A DNA stretch of 64,000 nucleotides. It comes from Rugalucina vietnamica. Lineage: Eukaryota > Mollusca > Bivalvia > Lucinida > Lucinidae. The notes under the pieces were generated by a model that saw only the letters and a program-made list of their open reading frames with translations, was not told where the DNA came from and did not search any database. The translations under genes were made by a program, and so were the position numbers. The stretch is from NCBI GenBank assembly GCA_964017185.1, contig OZ024878.1, positions 18,727,851 to 18,791,850 of the forward strand, given 5' to 3'. Below, in pieces: positions 23,538-34,200 of the stretch; the stretch's first letter is position 1; the number at the start of each line of letters is the position of its first letter.

Positions 23538-23682
23538 ATTATGAGGTTATCAAAGCAACTGAAATACACGAACAGTTTCCTTTCCCCTTCATAAATGAGC
23601 ACTTTCTTTACAAGCTTAAACTTTAACAGTAAAATGACTAAAAACACTTAAACAGAAACAACTAGAATTGTCAGAGAATCTG

Positions 23683-25109
23683 ACTATAGCCCCGCTTCTC
23701 AGCTTTTTTGCAGGGTGGAAAAAACAATGACAGGTAACTATCACAGGCTATCACAAGCTAGATCTCGTCAATATTGATGCTCATAAAAAATTTGGTCTGA
23801 TTATGTCAATTCGTTCTCCGTCAAAATTTTGCGAAAAATGACGGGTAATAATCCCAAGCTAGATCTTGTCAATGATGATGTGCATACAAAATTTGGACCG
23901 ATTCTGTCAATTCGATCTGAAGATATTGAGCAGAAACAAAATTCTGAAGTCAATCAAGGAATGTAAACTCCGTCAAAATTTTGCAAAAAATGACGGGTAA
24001 TAATCCCAAGCTAGATCTTGTCAATGATGATGTGCATACAAAATTTGGTCCGATTCTGTCATTTCATTCTCCAGATATTGAGCGGAAATGAAATTCTGAT
24101 GTCAATCAAGGGCCATAACTCCGTCAATATTTTGCGAAAAATGCAAGTAACAATCCCAAGCTAGATCTTGTCAATGTTGATTTGCATACAAAATTTGGAT
24201 GGATTCTGTCAATTCGTTCTCAAGATATTGAGCGGAAACGAAATTCTGACGATAATCAAGGGCCATAACTCCGTCAAAATTTTGCAAAAACTGAAGAGTA
24301 ACAATCCCAAGCTAGATCTTGTCAATGTTGATGTGCATAAAAAATTTGGTCGGATTCTGTCTATGCGTTCTCAAGATATTGAGCGGAAACGAAATTCTGA
24401 CGTCAATCAAGGGCCGTAACTCCGTCAAAATTTTGCAAAAAATGACAGGTAACAATCCCAAGCTAGATCTTGTCAATGATGATGTGCATACAAAATTTGG
24501 TCCAATTCTGTCAATTCGTTCTCAAGATATTGAGCGGAAACGAAATTCTGACGTCAATCAAGGGCCATAATTCCGTCAAAATTTTGCGAAAAATGACGGG
24601 TAACAATCCCAAGCTAGATCTTGTCAATGTTGATGTGCATACAAAATTTGGCCGGATTCTGTCAATTTGTTCTCAAGATACTGAGCGGAAACAAAATTCT
24701 GACGTCAATCAAGGGCCGTAACTCCGTCAAAATTTTGCAAAAAATAACAAGTAACAATCCCAAGCTAGTTCTTGTCAATGTTGATGTGCATACAAAATTT
24801 GGTCAGATTCTGTCAATTTGTTCTCAAGATAATTATAGAGCGGAAACGAAATTCTGATGTCAATCAAGGGCTGTAACTCCGTCAAAATTTTGCAAAAAAT
24901 AACAGGTAACAATCCTAAGCTAGATCTTGTCAATGTTGATGTGCATACAAAATTTGGTCAGATTCTGTCTAGCCATTCTCAAGATAATGAACGGAAACTA
25001 AAATGTCAGAAGGACCGAAGGACGGAATGACAGAAAAACGGAAGGACAGAACTACGGAAGGACAGGGTGAATCCAGTATAGCCCCCACTTTTTCAAAGCG
25101 GGGCTATAA
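23683..25109 (+). mobile_element. Family B element: 151 bp tandem core, ACGG-like microsatellite, terminal hairpin
   Basis: Starts CTATAGCCCCGCTTCTCAGC. The core is about eight units of almost exactly 151 bp (starts near 24154, 24305, 24456, 24607, 24758, 24909) containing CCAAGCTAGATCTTGTCAAT and GCATACAAAATTTGG. Then GGACCGAAGGACGGAATGAC-type repeats (25010-25065) and the hairpin TATAGCCCCCACTTTTTC...GGGGCTATA. Small ORFs every 151 bp reflect periodicity, not genes. Confidence 0.75.
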
Positions 25110-25175
25110 TGACAAAAGTAATCAACAAGGTAAGATTTGTGCCAAACCAACTGAATTTTTTTTGTTTGTTTTTGA

Positions 25176-25450
25176 ATTGATGTTTTACGTCCCAGTCAAC
25201 AGCTCAGGTCATGTCGGGACGTTACCTGCACTTTATGGGACTTTTACCCAAAATAAGGATGTCATAACATCCAACAAGACAGTGCTTAAAATATAACCAT
25301 CCAACAAAGCCATAAAGGCTTATATGTGTGAACGGTTTGACTTGAAACCACTTTTCCTGGTCAAGCTCAGACCTGAGTGGTTAACCAGTAATCAGATGGT
25401 CAGTCAGCAGCAAACAAGCTTTGCCTGGAGGCACAAGCAGCCCATCTATT
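25176..25450 (-). mobile_element. Degraded SINE (family S1)
   Basis: GTTTTACGTCCCAGTCAACAG and GGTCATGTCGGGACG match the inverted S1 tail (GACTGAAAAATTGTTGACTG on the minus strand). The tRNA-like head is not clear. Confidence 0.5.
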
Positions 25451-25512
25451 TCTTTAGGCCCCAATGGGCGGGGGCCCTGAATTTTTTTTTATCTTAAAAA
25501 ATAGTAGCATGC

Positions 25513-25781
25513 CATCAGAAAAATATACCCGTGCAATGGATACCTCCTTAAACCCCACTTTTATATAGTAAAACTGGGGTATGCATGGGTATACCTATTT
25601 TTCTTATGTTTGCACCAAAACATAGATTGTGGGTACTCGTTAGAACTGCCTCGCCATGGTGGTTCTAACGTGTACCCACAATCTATGTTTTGGAGCAAAA
25701 ATAAGAAAACTATCAATTTTTTTCCAATGAAATTTTCAATTTTTACAGCTGAAAAATATTGCATGGGCAAGTTTTCCTAAT
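25513..25781. mobile_element. MITE family M2 with 30 bp hairpin core
   Basis: Inverted ends CATCAGAAAAATATACCCGT...GCATGGGCAAGTTTTCC flank a central palindrome, AACATAGATTGTGGGTACTC facing its complement around CGCCTCGCC. Confidence 0.75.
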
Positions 25782-26177
25782 GCAAAAGCAGGCATCGTAC
25801 CCATATAGCTGACAATTGCCTTTGTCTTTGTTTATCTCTTGACTTTTTCAATCCATAAAACAACTCCAATGTTCTCCCAAGATTTCATTTCACTGCAAAA
25901 CGTTTTATCACATGTAAGAATTTCATGCTTTGACTACAACTTGCACTTAGATTTGTTTCTGTCAAAGCAAAATAAGCTGTGCTACAGGCATTTTAAGTAG
26001 GGAGGGGTCAGAAAAAAGACTGTAAAGTCAGCTGCACGTTAAACTGAAATTCCCAAACTGATCTGCAGCGATCGCGTGGTCCTTTTTCTGACCCCATACT
26101 TGTTAAAATGCATGCAGCAATGTTCTGTTTACTTTCACAGAATCGATCCAAAGTGCAAGTTATAGCCAAAGAATTAA

Positions 26178-26398
26178 TTTTTTTTTTTTTTTTTTTTTTT
26201 AATCACTGAGGCTTAATGTCCCAGTCAACAATTTTTCAGTCATGTCCGGACGGAGCCAACGCTTCCTGGATTTAACCAGTACTGTAGGGAGTTAATGTGT
26301 CTTGCTCAAGGACACAAAACAGTGATGCCAGTGGGGATCCAACCCAGGACCTCTCAATTCGGAATCCGACGCTCTACCACTATGCCACCGTGCTCCCT
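26178..26398 (-). mobile_element. tRNA-derived SINE (family S1), with target duplication
   Basis: On the minus strand it starts GGAGCACGGTGGCATAGTGG (A-box region TGGCATAGTGGTAGAGCG) with a B box GGTTGGATCCC. A central domain CTTGAGCAAGACAC and tail GACTGAAAAATTGTTGACTG follow, ending in poly(A) seen as the T run 26178-26200. AGAATTAA flanks both sides (26170-26177 and 26399-26406). Confidence 0.85.
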
Positions 26399-26507
26399 AG
26401 AATTAAATTCTTATTTGTAATGAAACGTTTTGCAAGGCAGCTTTTCAAGATAGTATGTAAGTGTAGCGTTTTCACTTTTGTTTAGTATATGAATCAATAT
26501 CTTTTCT

Positions 26508-26585
26508 CTTACCATCTGCTGCTGCAGATTTGAGTTAGACCTGGCTGGGAACCCCAAAGACAGGTTTTCTGAAGATCTGACTCAT
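26508..26585 (+). mobile_element. 3' fragment of M1 MITE
   Basis: TAGACCTGGCTGGGAACCCC, AAAGACAGGTTTTCTGAAG and CTGACTCAT match the right end of M1 copies only. Confidence 0.5.
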
Positions 26586-26597
26586 ATATCACATTCT

Positions 26598-26892
26598 GGG
26601 CCCAGGTGTTCACAATTAACGACATCGTCGGTTAATGATTCATCAAAATTTCAAACATGAATATTACAAATACACTGTTATTTTTTGTAGATAAAATGTG
26701 AGAATCCTACTGCTATTTTTTGTAGATAAAATGTGAGAATCCTTTGCTATGCAAATTTTATCAACAAAAATAACAGTGTTTATCAACAAAAAACAATAGT
26801 GAATTTGCTTATGTAGTCGGCATTTACTTAACAAGTTGAGGTCTTAACGATGACATTAATAAGCTAACAAAGTTTTGAACAACTGGGCCCAG
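26598..26892. mobile_element. MITE family M3, complete
   Basis: Starts GGGCCCAGGTGTTCACAATT and ends TTTTGAACAACTGGGCCCAG, inverted copies of each other. The inner arms carry TAACAGTGTATTTG-type sequence on both sides, with an internal ~33 bp duplication (TTTTTTGTAGATAAAATGTG twice). Confidence 0.7.
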
Positions 26893-26991
26893 GTAGATCA
26901 AAAATAAGTAACAAATATGGCACAAAACAGTAAGTACACTCAACCTGTGTTTAACAAACTTGATCCATATGAGTATATTTTCACATTACCG

Positions 26992-27274
26992 GTATGAAAA
27001 CATGCCCATGTAATATACAGATTTTTAAAAGTTGTAAAAGTTTCTTTCTACTGAAAATTTTTGCTCAAAACATAAATTGTGGGTACAAGTTAGAACTGCC
27101 TCGGTGAGGCGGTTCTAACGAGTACCCACAATCTATGTTTCTAATGAGTACCCACAATCTATATGTTTTGGAGCAAAAATTAGAAAAATAGGTATACCCC
27201 TGTGTACTCCAGTTTTACTATATAAAAGTGGGGTTTAAGGGGGTATTCATTGCATGGACATGTTTTCCTGATGA
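26992..27274. mobile_element. MITE family M2
   Basis: GAAAACATGCCCATGTAAT to CATGGACATGTTTTCCTGAT, with central hairpin arms AATTGTGGGTACAAGTTAGA and complement. ACGAGTACCCACAATCTAT is locally duplicated on the right arm. Confidence 0.7.
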
Positions 27275-27311
27275 GAACCGTATTAAATCTTATGTTCCAG
27301 CACAATAAATA

Positions 27312-27927
27312 AGCTGCATCATGAGAACATCTACTTCTTACCCATGCAAAAATAAAGATGCTGATCAGTTGCCACTGGCTGCTTCCTTTGTCCTGATATA
27401 AAAAGGTTTTGTTTGATTTTTACTATAGGTCCCTACAGGATTTGGTTTTGTTTGATCCTGGAATCAGATTTTTTTTCTACAATAATTCCTAGAATTTGGT
27501 CAATAATTTGATTTGATTCTAATTGATGATGTAATTGAAAGAATTTCAAATCATAAAATAGTGTTTTAAATGCAATTTTATAGTAAGTTTTTATTTGATT
27601 CGTTAAGAAGTGATATAAATTATGCAATTAATGTTATTGCCGACTCTGTTTTGTGGATATTTGCTGTGCGAATGTAGTAGAACAAAGTCTGTTACCAAAA
27701 AGTCAAACAAAACCTTTTTATATCAGGACCAAGGAAGCACCCAGTGAGTTGCCCAGTAACTGCACAGCTGATCAGTGCCTTTGTTTTCACTTCATGGATA
27801 GTAGAATCGATCTTCTTCCTAAATCCAAAACTCAGAACTTCCAGCCTTTTTCTGTGACTCTACAGTCTAGGTTGTGTCTAATTTGGTTGGAAACTATGAA
27901 GATATGGTTTCTCATGGCACAGCTCAA
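27312..27927 (+). mobile_element. Hairpin-core MITE (M1), interrupted by another palindromic element
   Basis: Left part AGCTGCATCATGAGAAC to GATGCTGATCAG. The right part resumes at ~27741 with GTAACTGCACAGCTGATCAG and ends ATGGCACAGCTCAA. The insert is 27379-27740. Confidence 0.75.
27379..27740. mobile_element. TIR element nested in M1
   Basis: About 36 bp inverted repeats. The inner 26 bp (27391-27416 and 27703-27728, key sequence TCCTGATATAAAAAGGTTTT) match perfectly. The AT-rich interior has no coding region. Young by terminus identity. Confidence 0.75.
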
Positions 27928-27985
27928 ATAACGCTCTACCAAATAAGCCGCGACGCAAGAAAACAGGTCTTCAGGGTTATCGACC

Positions 27986-28307
27986 TGGGGTTAGTTACTC
28001 AAAGCCATCTTAAGCTTAAGATCATCTTACGACCAACTTAAGTATCTCTTAGGGATTATACTGAATAACTGAAAAGAACCTTAACTTGCGATGACAACTT
28101 AACAGCATCGTAACTTTCATGTCAACTCAAGCCACCTTAGCATCGTATTATTGTACGAAGTGGCGCCTTTCATTTAAAAAAAAAAGTTACGATAGTTTAG
28201 AGTAGCTGGAATAGCAAGGGTGTAAATACTAAGGCGGTCGTCTTAAGATCATCGTAAGTATGTCGTAAGAAGGGGAACTTACGATACCTTCGAGTTACTA
28301 ACCCCAG
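27986..28307. mobile_element. Palindromic MITE with CTGGGGTTAGT(T/A)ACTC ends
   Basis: Starts CCTGGGGTTAGTTACTCAAAG and ends CTTCGAGTTACTAACCCCAGG, near-perfect inverted repeats. The inner sequence (CTTAAGATCATCTTACG / CTTAAGATCATCGTAAG) is also partly symmetrical. Inserted in the M1 copy. Confidence 0.8.
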
Positions 28308-28316
28308 GTCTGACAT

Positions 28317-28574
28317 TTTTTTTTTTTTTTCATTCAGTTTAATGTCCCTTTCAAGATTATTTCAGCTCATATGAGACGGGCCAATCAGTAGGTGGGGCGA
28401 AAACGGGAGAACCCCGAGAAAAACCACCTGACACACCCGCAAGCAGAACTTGGCTTGTCTCACATATGGCCAGAGCGGGGCTCGAACCCACACCAGACAC
28501 AGCGGTGAGATGATCGAATGGTTAAGTGCGGTAATGAAATATCAGCGCTCTTAACCACTCGGCCACGGGGGCCG
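28317..28574 (-). mobile_element. tRNA-derived SINE (family S2) with 12 bp target duplication
   Basis: The minus strand begins GCGGCCCCCGTGGCCGAGTG and continues GTTAAGAGCG (A box of Ser/Leu tRNA type), then GGTTCGAGCCCCGCT (B box), a middle domain with GAGACAAGCCAAGTTCTGC and GAAATAATCTTGAAAGGGAC, and a poly(A) tail. CAGGTCTGACAT occurs at 28305-28316 and 28575-28586. Confidence 0.9.
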
Positions 28575-28970
28575 CAGGTCTGACATAGACCGGCCTGTGC
28601 AGCTACAGAAGCAATCTAGCAGCTTGAAATTTCGGATTTAGGAAGAAGAGAAATTGTACTTTCTGAGTAGTAAAAACAAAGGCGCTGATCAGCTGTGCAG
28701 TTCTGCGCCTTTGTTTTCGCACAGGCAAAAAATCCGGTTTTCTCATGACGTGGCTCAAATATTAATCTTGTTTCTGATTTTGATATTAACTTCTTGTGAT
28801 GACATTTATTTCAATTAAATCATATTTTTCATTACAACAATGGTGATTAATCGAAAACAGACAGTATGAAGTAATAGCTGAATATCTTGAACAAAGCTCC
28901 TACTTTGACTAAAATATGAAATTGCATACAACCTAGTTGATTGCCAAAGACAGGTTTGATGTGGCTTATA

Positions 28971-29200
28971 TGAGCGACAACATGGGAAAACTTTTCTGCC
29001 GAGGCAAAAACAAGTACTCGGATCAGCTGTGCAGAAACTGCACAGCTGATCAGCATCTTTGTTTTTGCTTCACAGATAGTACATTTCCTTTTCTTAAATC
29101 CGAAATTTCAAGCTTCTCGTCTTCTGTGACTGTACAGGCTGGTTTGTTTCAGACCTGGTTGGAAACCTTGAAGCCCAATTTTCTTGCATCATAGATCATA
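28971..29200 (+). mobile_element. Hairpin-core MITE (M1), first of a head-to-tail pair
   Basis: TGAGCGACAACATGGGAAAA to TTTTCTTGCATCATAGATCAT. The central hairpin (GGATCAGCTGTGCAG / CTGCACAGCTGATC) is intact. The right terminus is replaced by GCATCATAGATCATA, exactly as in the next copy. Confidence 0.75.
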
Positions 29201-29439
29201 TGAGCCGCATCGTGAGAAAACCGGATTTTTGCCTATGCGAAAACAAAGGCGCAGATCAGCTTCGCGGTAACCGCGAAGCTGATCAGCGCCTTTGTTTTCG
29301 CTACACGGATAGTATATTTCCTCTTCTTCTTATATACGAAATTTCAAGCTTCTAGCCTGCTTCTGAGACTGTACAGCCCGGTTTGTGTCGGACCTGGTCG
29401 GAAATCCCGAAGACCGGTTTTCTCGCATCATAGATCATA
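29201..29439 (+). mobile_element. Hairpin-core MITE (M1), second of a head-to-tail pair
   Basis: Best hairpin in the window: GGCGCAGATCAGCTTCGCGG over its complement, arms ~30 bp, at 29238-29302. Ends CTCGCATCATAGATCATA like its neighbour, so either TAGATCATA is a 9 bp target duplication or the unit was tandemly duplicated. Confidence 0.8.
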
Positions 29440-29489
29440 TCTTTTACCCCTCCTCATACACACCAAAACATGATTGCAGAATCTGCTTG

Positions 29490-29703
29490 AATTGATGCTT
29501 TATATCCACAATCAACAGCTAAGGTAATACCAGACAGTCAATTATCCTAGCCAAACTATTCCTGGGCAAGTTTTCCAGAAGCAGATGACCAGTACTTAGT
29601 GCACATTTCATTCATCACTAACTGACAAATACTCAACATAAATCAGAGGAAGAGGAAGAATCATGGCAGCAGAAAATTTTTCATGACCAAAATTAATCTC
29701 CAT
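29490..29703 (-). mobile_element. SINE-like repeat (family S3)
   Basis: Shares CTATTCCTGGGCAAG, CAGAAGCAGATGACCAGTAC, TTAGTGCACATTTCATT and TTTTTCATGACCAAA with 56540-56830 and 63165-63425. Confidence 0.55.
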
Positions 29704-29985
29704 CATCAGGAAAACATGTCCATGATGTATACCCCCTTGAACCCCAATTTCATATAGTAATACTGTGGTTTACAGGATATACCTATTCTTATTATTGACC
29801 CATAACATAGATTGTGGGTACGCGTTAAAACCGCCTCAGCGAGGCTGCTGAGGCAGTTTTAACATGTACCCACAATCTATGTTTTGAACAAAAATATGGA
29901 AAATATCATTTTTTTCCAGGTGAAAATTTTCAATTTTTACAAAATAAAAAATTACTGTATATTGCATGGGCATGTTTTCGTGATG
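29704..29985. mobile_element. MITE family M2
   Basis: CATCAGGAAAACATGTCCATG to GCATGGGCATGTTTTCGTGATG. The central hairpin AACATAGATTGTGGGTACGC / complement has an extended loop stem (GCCTCAGCGAGGCTGCTGAG). Confidence 0.8.
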
Positions 29986-30323
29986 ATGAAAGAAATATGC
30001 TGGATGTGGGGATCGTTATGAATTGGACAAACTGCCAATCAAGCTATCATGCTCGCTTATTTCAAGGCACATGAATTGCACATAGGTTTTGGATTTCTAA
30101 GCACATGGCACATCGATTGACTAGTCATTACATTAATACAATAATGCAATCATCAACAATTTTTAACACAAAACATAAATTATCTGTAATCATTTGAACA
30201 GTGTTAAATTTGATGCTAAACATCCAAGTAAAAAGTTTTTCAGTCCTGTAGAGACAATGCCATATCATGGGCATTTAACCAATCAATTAACTGGGTAGTA
30301 AAGCAGTATACTATGTTTACATA

Positions 30324-30529
30324 TGAGCTGCGACATGGGAAAAACAAACAATCTGCCTATGCGAAAACAAAAGACGCAGACAGCTGATCAGTGCCTTTGT
30401 TTTCACTACTGGGATAGTACAATGCCTCTGCTTCCTAAATCTTAAATCCAGCCTCTAGCCATCTTCTGTGCTTACACAGTCCAAATTGTGTCAGACCTGT
30501 TCCCAAACCTTATTGTTGGCACGGCTCAT
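30324..30529 (+). mobile_element. Hairpin-core MITE (M1)
   Basis: TGAGCTGCGACATGGGAAAA to TTGTTGGCACGGCTCA. Hairpin partly deleted. Confidence 0.7.
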
Positions 30530-30653
30530 ACCAGAAAATTCTTTGAGTTGGTGCTCAGCATGCCAGTACATATTTTTCAGTGATTTTATCACATTTTAAG
30601 AGGACCCATAACTTAAGTTTTCATGAAGATATCAGCAAAATTATCCTTTAATT

Positions 30654-30888
30654 AAGCCTCATCATGAGAAAACAAGATTTTTGCCTATGCGAAAACAAAA
30701 GAGCAGATCAGCCATGCAGTAACTGCACGGCTGATCAGCGCCATCGTTTTCCTACACCGTTAATTCAATCCCTCTGCTTCTTAAATCCGAAATTACAAGC
30801 TTCCAGCCTTTATTCAAAACTGTAGAGGTCGCTTTGTGTCAGACCTGGTGAGAAATCCCAAAGACCGGTTTTCTCGCGTCGCGGCTCA
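30654..30888 (+). mobile_element. Hairpin-core MITE (M1) just downstream of the helicase gene
   Basis: AAGCCTCATCATGAGAAAAC to TTTTCTCGCGTCGCGGCTCA. Begins 66 bp beyond the stop codon of the fusion gene and carries an AATAAA on the gene's strand. Confidence 0.8.
30809..30814 (-). terminator. Possible poly(A) signal AATAAA supplied by a MITE
   Basis: AATAAA on the minus strand, about 140 nt downstream of the fusion gene stop codon and inside the hairpin-core MITE at 30654-30888. It is the first canonical signal noticed after the stop. Use is inferred, not shown. Confidence 0.35.
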
Positions 30889-30953
30889 GTAATCATGAAG
30901 TACTCCACTTATCTAGCCTGTTTATGTCACATCCATTTTTCTAAATCGCTGCT

Positions 30954-31211
30954 TCAACGTTCTGTTTCCAAACTCCTTCGGTACAGTATCTCTGATGCCT
31001 CTATCATGTTATTTTCCCGCCTTTTCAAGTCTTCTATATACTTTCTCTCCTCCTCACTGCTACACAGAACCACAAATTTACTGTTCTTCTTCCGAGCCCT
31101 ACCCCTCATCTGGACAAGGGCTGTGAGCGTGGAGGGCGGGTACAGACTGACGACTAGCTCACACTCCGGCCAGTCCACTCCCTCTTCCGCTACAGATGTT
31201 GCTACAATCAC
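30954..31211 (-). CDS. Fusion gene exon 6: motifs V and VI and C-terminus
   Basis: Acceptor tttccccatag|GTGATTG. Encodes VIVATSVAEEGVDWPEC (motif V) and TALVQMRGRARKKNSKF (motif VI), then a charged helix ending SLETER and TGA at 30954. No convincing donor was seen before the stop, so the protein appears to end without a RIG-I-type C-terminal domain. A longer alternative transcript cannot be excluded. Confidence 0.85.
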   Translation of the reverse strand: MIVATSVAEEGVDWPECELVVSLYPPSTLTALVQMRGRARKKNSKFVVLCSSEEERKYIEDLKRRENNMIEASEILYRRSLETER

Positions 31212-34200
31212 CTATGGGGAAAAAGGTACTTGTTTGTTTTATGGTTTAATGTCCTAGTCAACAATTTTCAGTCAAGTCCAAAGCAACCACTTCCTGGGTA
31301 GTATTAATCAGTACTATGAAGGGTTTGAACTAAAGAGCATCTCAATTCAGAGTCTGATGTTTTACCACTATACTACCACACTCAAACCCCCCAAAAAACG
31401 TGCAAAATTGGTTGGCTAGTTGATTTCATGTTTTTGTGCTCCACACAACAGCTAAAGAACTTGGTTAAAAGTCTCATCTGAAAGACGAGAGAAGCCAGGA
31501 ATAAAACCCTTGACCCCTAGTTACCACTACAACATAGAGGCTTCTGAGTTAAAGTTGTGGAGCTAGAATAATTTCCATTCAGGCTCAAAATAATTGAAAG
31601 ACTTGAAGCATTAAACTAAGGAGACAAGGAAAAAGTGCAAATGTGTATGCAGAATGATTATCTCACGGCCACCAATCCAACTCTTTCATAGCAAAATGCA
31701 ATGATAATAAATTCATTTGCGGTTCTTCCCACTATGCAGCTGCGGGGTTCGAAACATGTAAGTGACTTCGTGTTCTCTTGTTTTATTATCAATAACTCCT
31801 ATTTTAAGACATCTTTCAAAATTCGGAGAATGACATGATGTGGGTAACTTATCTAGCGTCTTTCATCTCCAGCCGATCTGCTATAAACACAGCACGTGGT
31901 TTGGAATCACTTTTGAGGCGAGTGCAACTCATGCGTTTTTAGGTTGTGTGCTATATTTTCAACACAAACAAGCCGCATTACTTCGTTTTCCAACTTATGC
32001 AATGCATCCGTTTTCTTCTGAAGATTTTGTTATAACTAAGGATAAAGGTTTGTTATTATAAATTTTATTAATATATCTGTTATTGGAAAATAATCGATAT
32101 GCTATGAAGTGGTGTGATAAGTGATGAAGAAAGGGGTCTAGCTATGAAGAAAACTGCCTATGCTTTGAGGAAGAGCACTCCAGTTGATTTTACTATAACG
32201 AAATACGCTGATCAGCACTGTATCATCAAGAGGCGTATTTAATAGCTTCCTCAGCTTCGACAGCAACTAAGCAAATCTGGTAAATGTCTTTCTTGTTTTG
32301 AAAAAGCATGATTCTTCCTTTACAAGAGCATGTTTTGTCTTACAGTATGTATTTATATATTGCAGGTATTTTTTTTCGATATGTATGCTTACTTATATTT
32401 ATTTACTGTATATATGTACTTCGCTTCTTATTGGAGCAACAAACCAAAGGACCAATGGTCCTGTAAACGCTCACCTGAGATCTGCTGTATATACGAATGC
32501 TATAGAAAAGAGTCCCAGTATAGGGGCAGATGAAGCCCTTGGGCCATTTTTTTTTTCAGAATAATCAATATACTGTCCATACAAGTTTTTCCCTTCAAAT
32601 GACATTTTAACATTTTACCCATTCAAATACATAGGCAACCCATGTTGACATTGCCTTAAAATAGGTCAAGGTCATCACAGGGTCATGACTTATACATACA
32701 TTGTAGTACTTGAGTCATCGATGCTTCATGCCAAGTTTCTTCGAAATTGGTCCACTGGTTCTGGAGAAGAAGATTTTTGAAGGGTTTATACCATATATGG
32801 GCATGGCGGCCATCTTGGTCATGTGACCTTGATTATTTATATATACATTGATTCCCCCATTCTATAGATGCTTCACATGAAATTTGGCTTTGATTGGCCA
32901 AGCGGTTTCAGAGGAGATGTTTGAATATTATGGTAATATACATGTATAATGCCCCTGGGCTGTGGCAAATGAGCCCCTGGGGTCCAATTTTTTTCAGAAT
33001 CATTAATATTCAGTCCTACTGCCCATTTCCTGCAAGACTTTCACTTTAAATGACATTTTAAAAGTTTTCCCCATTCAAATGCATTGGCGACCTATGTTGA
33101 CCTTGCTGTAAAATAGGTCAAGGTCATCCAAAGGTCATAATTTATAAACACACTGTAGAACTTCAGTCCCCAATGCTTCATGCCAAGTTTTGTTGAAATT
33201 GATCCAGTGGTTCAGGAGAAGAAGAATTTTAAAGGGTTTTTACCATATATGGGCATGGCGGCCATCTTGGTCACGTGACCTGGATTATTTATAAACACAT
33301 TGGTTCCCCCTTCCCACAGATGCTTCCTATAAAATTGGGCTTTGCTTGGCCAAGTGGTTTCAGAGAAGAAGATCTTTGAATATTTTTGTAATATATATGT
33401 ATATTGCCCCGGGGTGGGGGCAGACCAACCCCTGGGGTCCAAATTTTTTTCAGAATTACCTAACTTCAGTCCATTTGCCCATTTCCAGCAAGATTTGCCT
33501 TTCAAATGACATTTTAACAATTTTCCCCATTCAAATGCATTGGCGACCTATGTTGACCTTGCCGTAAAATAGGTCAAGGTCATCCAAAGGTCATAGTTTA
33601 TAAACACATTGTAGTACTCTAGACCCCTATGCTTCATGCCAAGTTTCGTTGAAATCGGTCCAGTGGTTCCGGAGAAGAAGAATTTTAAAGGGTTTTTACC
33701 ATATATGGGCATGGTCGCCATCTTGGTCATGTGACCTGGATTATTTATAAACACACTGATTCCCCCTTCCCATAGATGCTTCCTATAAAATTGGGCTTTG
33801 ATTGGCCTAGTGGTTTCAGAGAAGAAGATCTTTGAATATTTTTGTAATATATATGTATATTGCCCCGGGGTGGGGGCAGACCAACCCCTGGGGTCCAAAT
33901 TTTTTTCAGAATTACCTACCTTCAGTCCATTTGCCCATTTTCTGCAAGATTTGCCTTTCAAATGACATTTTTACAATTTTCCCCATTCAAATGCATGGGC
34001 GTCCTATGTTGACCTTGCCGTAAAATAGGTCAAGGTCATCCAAAGGTCATAATTTATAAACACATTGTAGTACTCTAGACCCCGATGCTTCATGCCAAGT
34101 TTCGTTGAAATCGGTCCAGTGGTTCCGGAGAAGAAGAATTTTGAAGGTTTTTTACCATATATGGGCATGGCGGCCATCTTGGTCATGTGACCTGGATTAT

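Larger units (their letters stand above)
27944..28757 (-). mobile_element. Hairpin-core MITE (M1), split by two nested insertions
   Basis: Left end TAAGCCGCGACGCAAGAAAA to ~27983; resumes at ~28577 with AGGTCTGACATAGACCGGCC and ends TTTTCTCATGACGTGGCTCA. Between lie a palindromic MITE and a SINE. Confidence 0.8.

Noticed and set aside
24168-24857. Series of ~83 aa plus-strand ORFs at 151 bp steps
   Set aside because: They are the same stretch of the family B tandem unit read repeatedly. No start context, no domain, and the frame breaks with unit variation.
23683-25109. Regular repeats that might suggest a CRISPR array
   Set aside because: Units are adjacent 151 bp copies with no short-repeat/variable-spacer pattern, in a eukaryotic genome.
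26330-26398. tRNA-like sequence on the minus strand
   Set aside because: A and B boxes are present, but it is the head of a SINE with target duplications and a poly(A) tail, not a tRNA gene. The same applies to 28500-28574.
30954-31211. Reading the helicase as a Dicer gene
   Set aside because: No PAZ or RNase III sequence was found on the gene strand down to the end of the window, and the frame stops soon after motif VI.
31840-32061. 73 aa plus-strand ORF
   Set aside because: Lies in the arm of the foldback element; the other arm (36480-36700) does not keep the frame.
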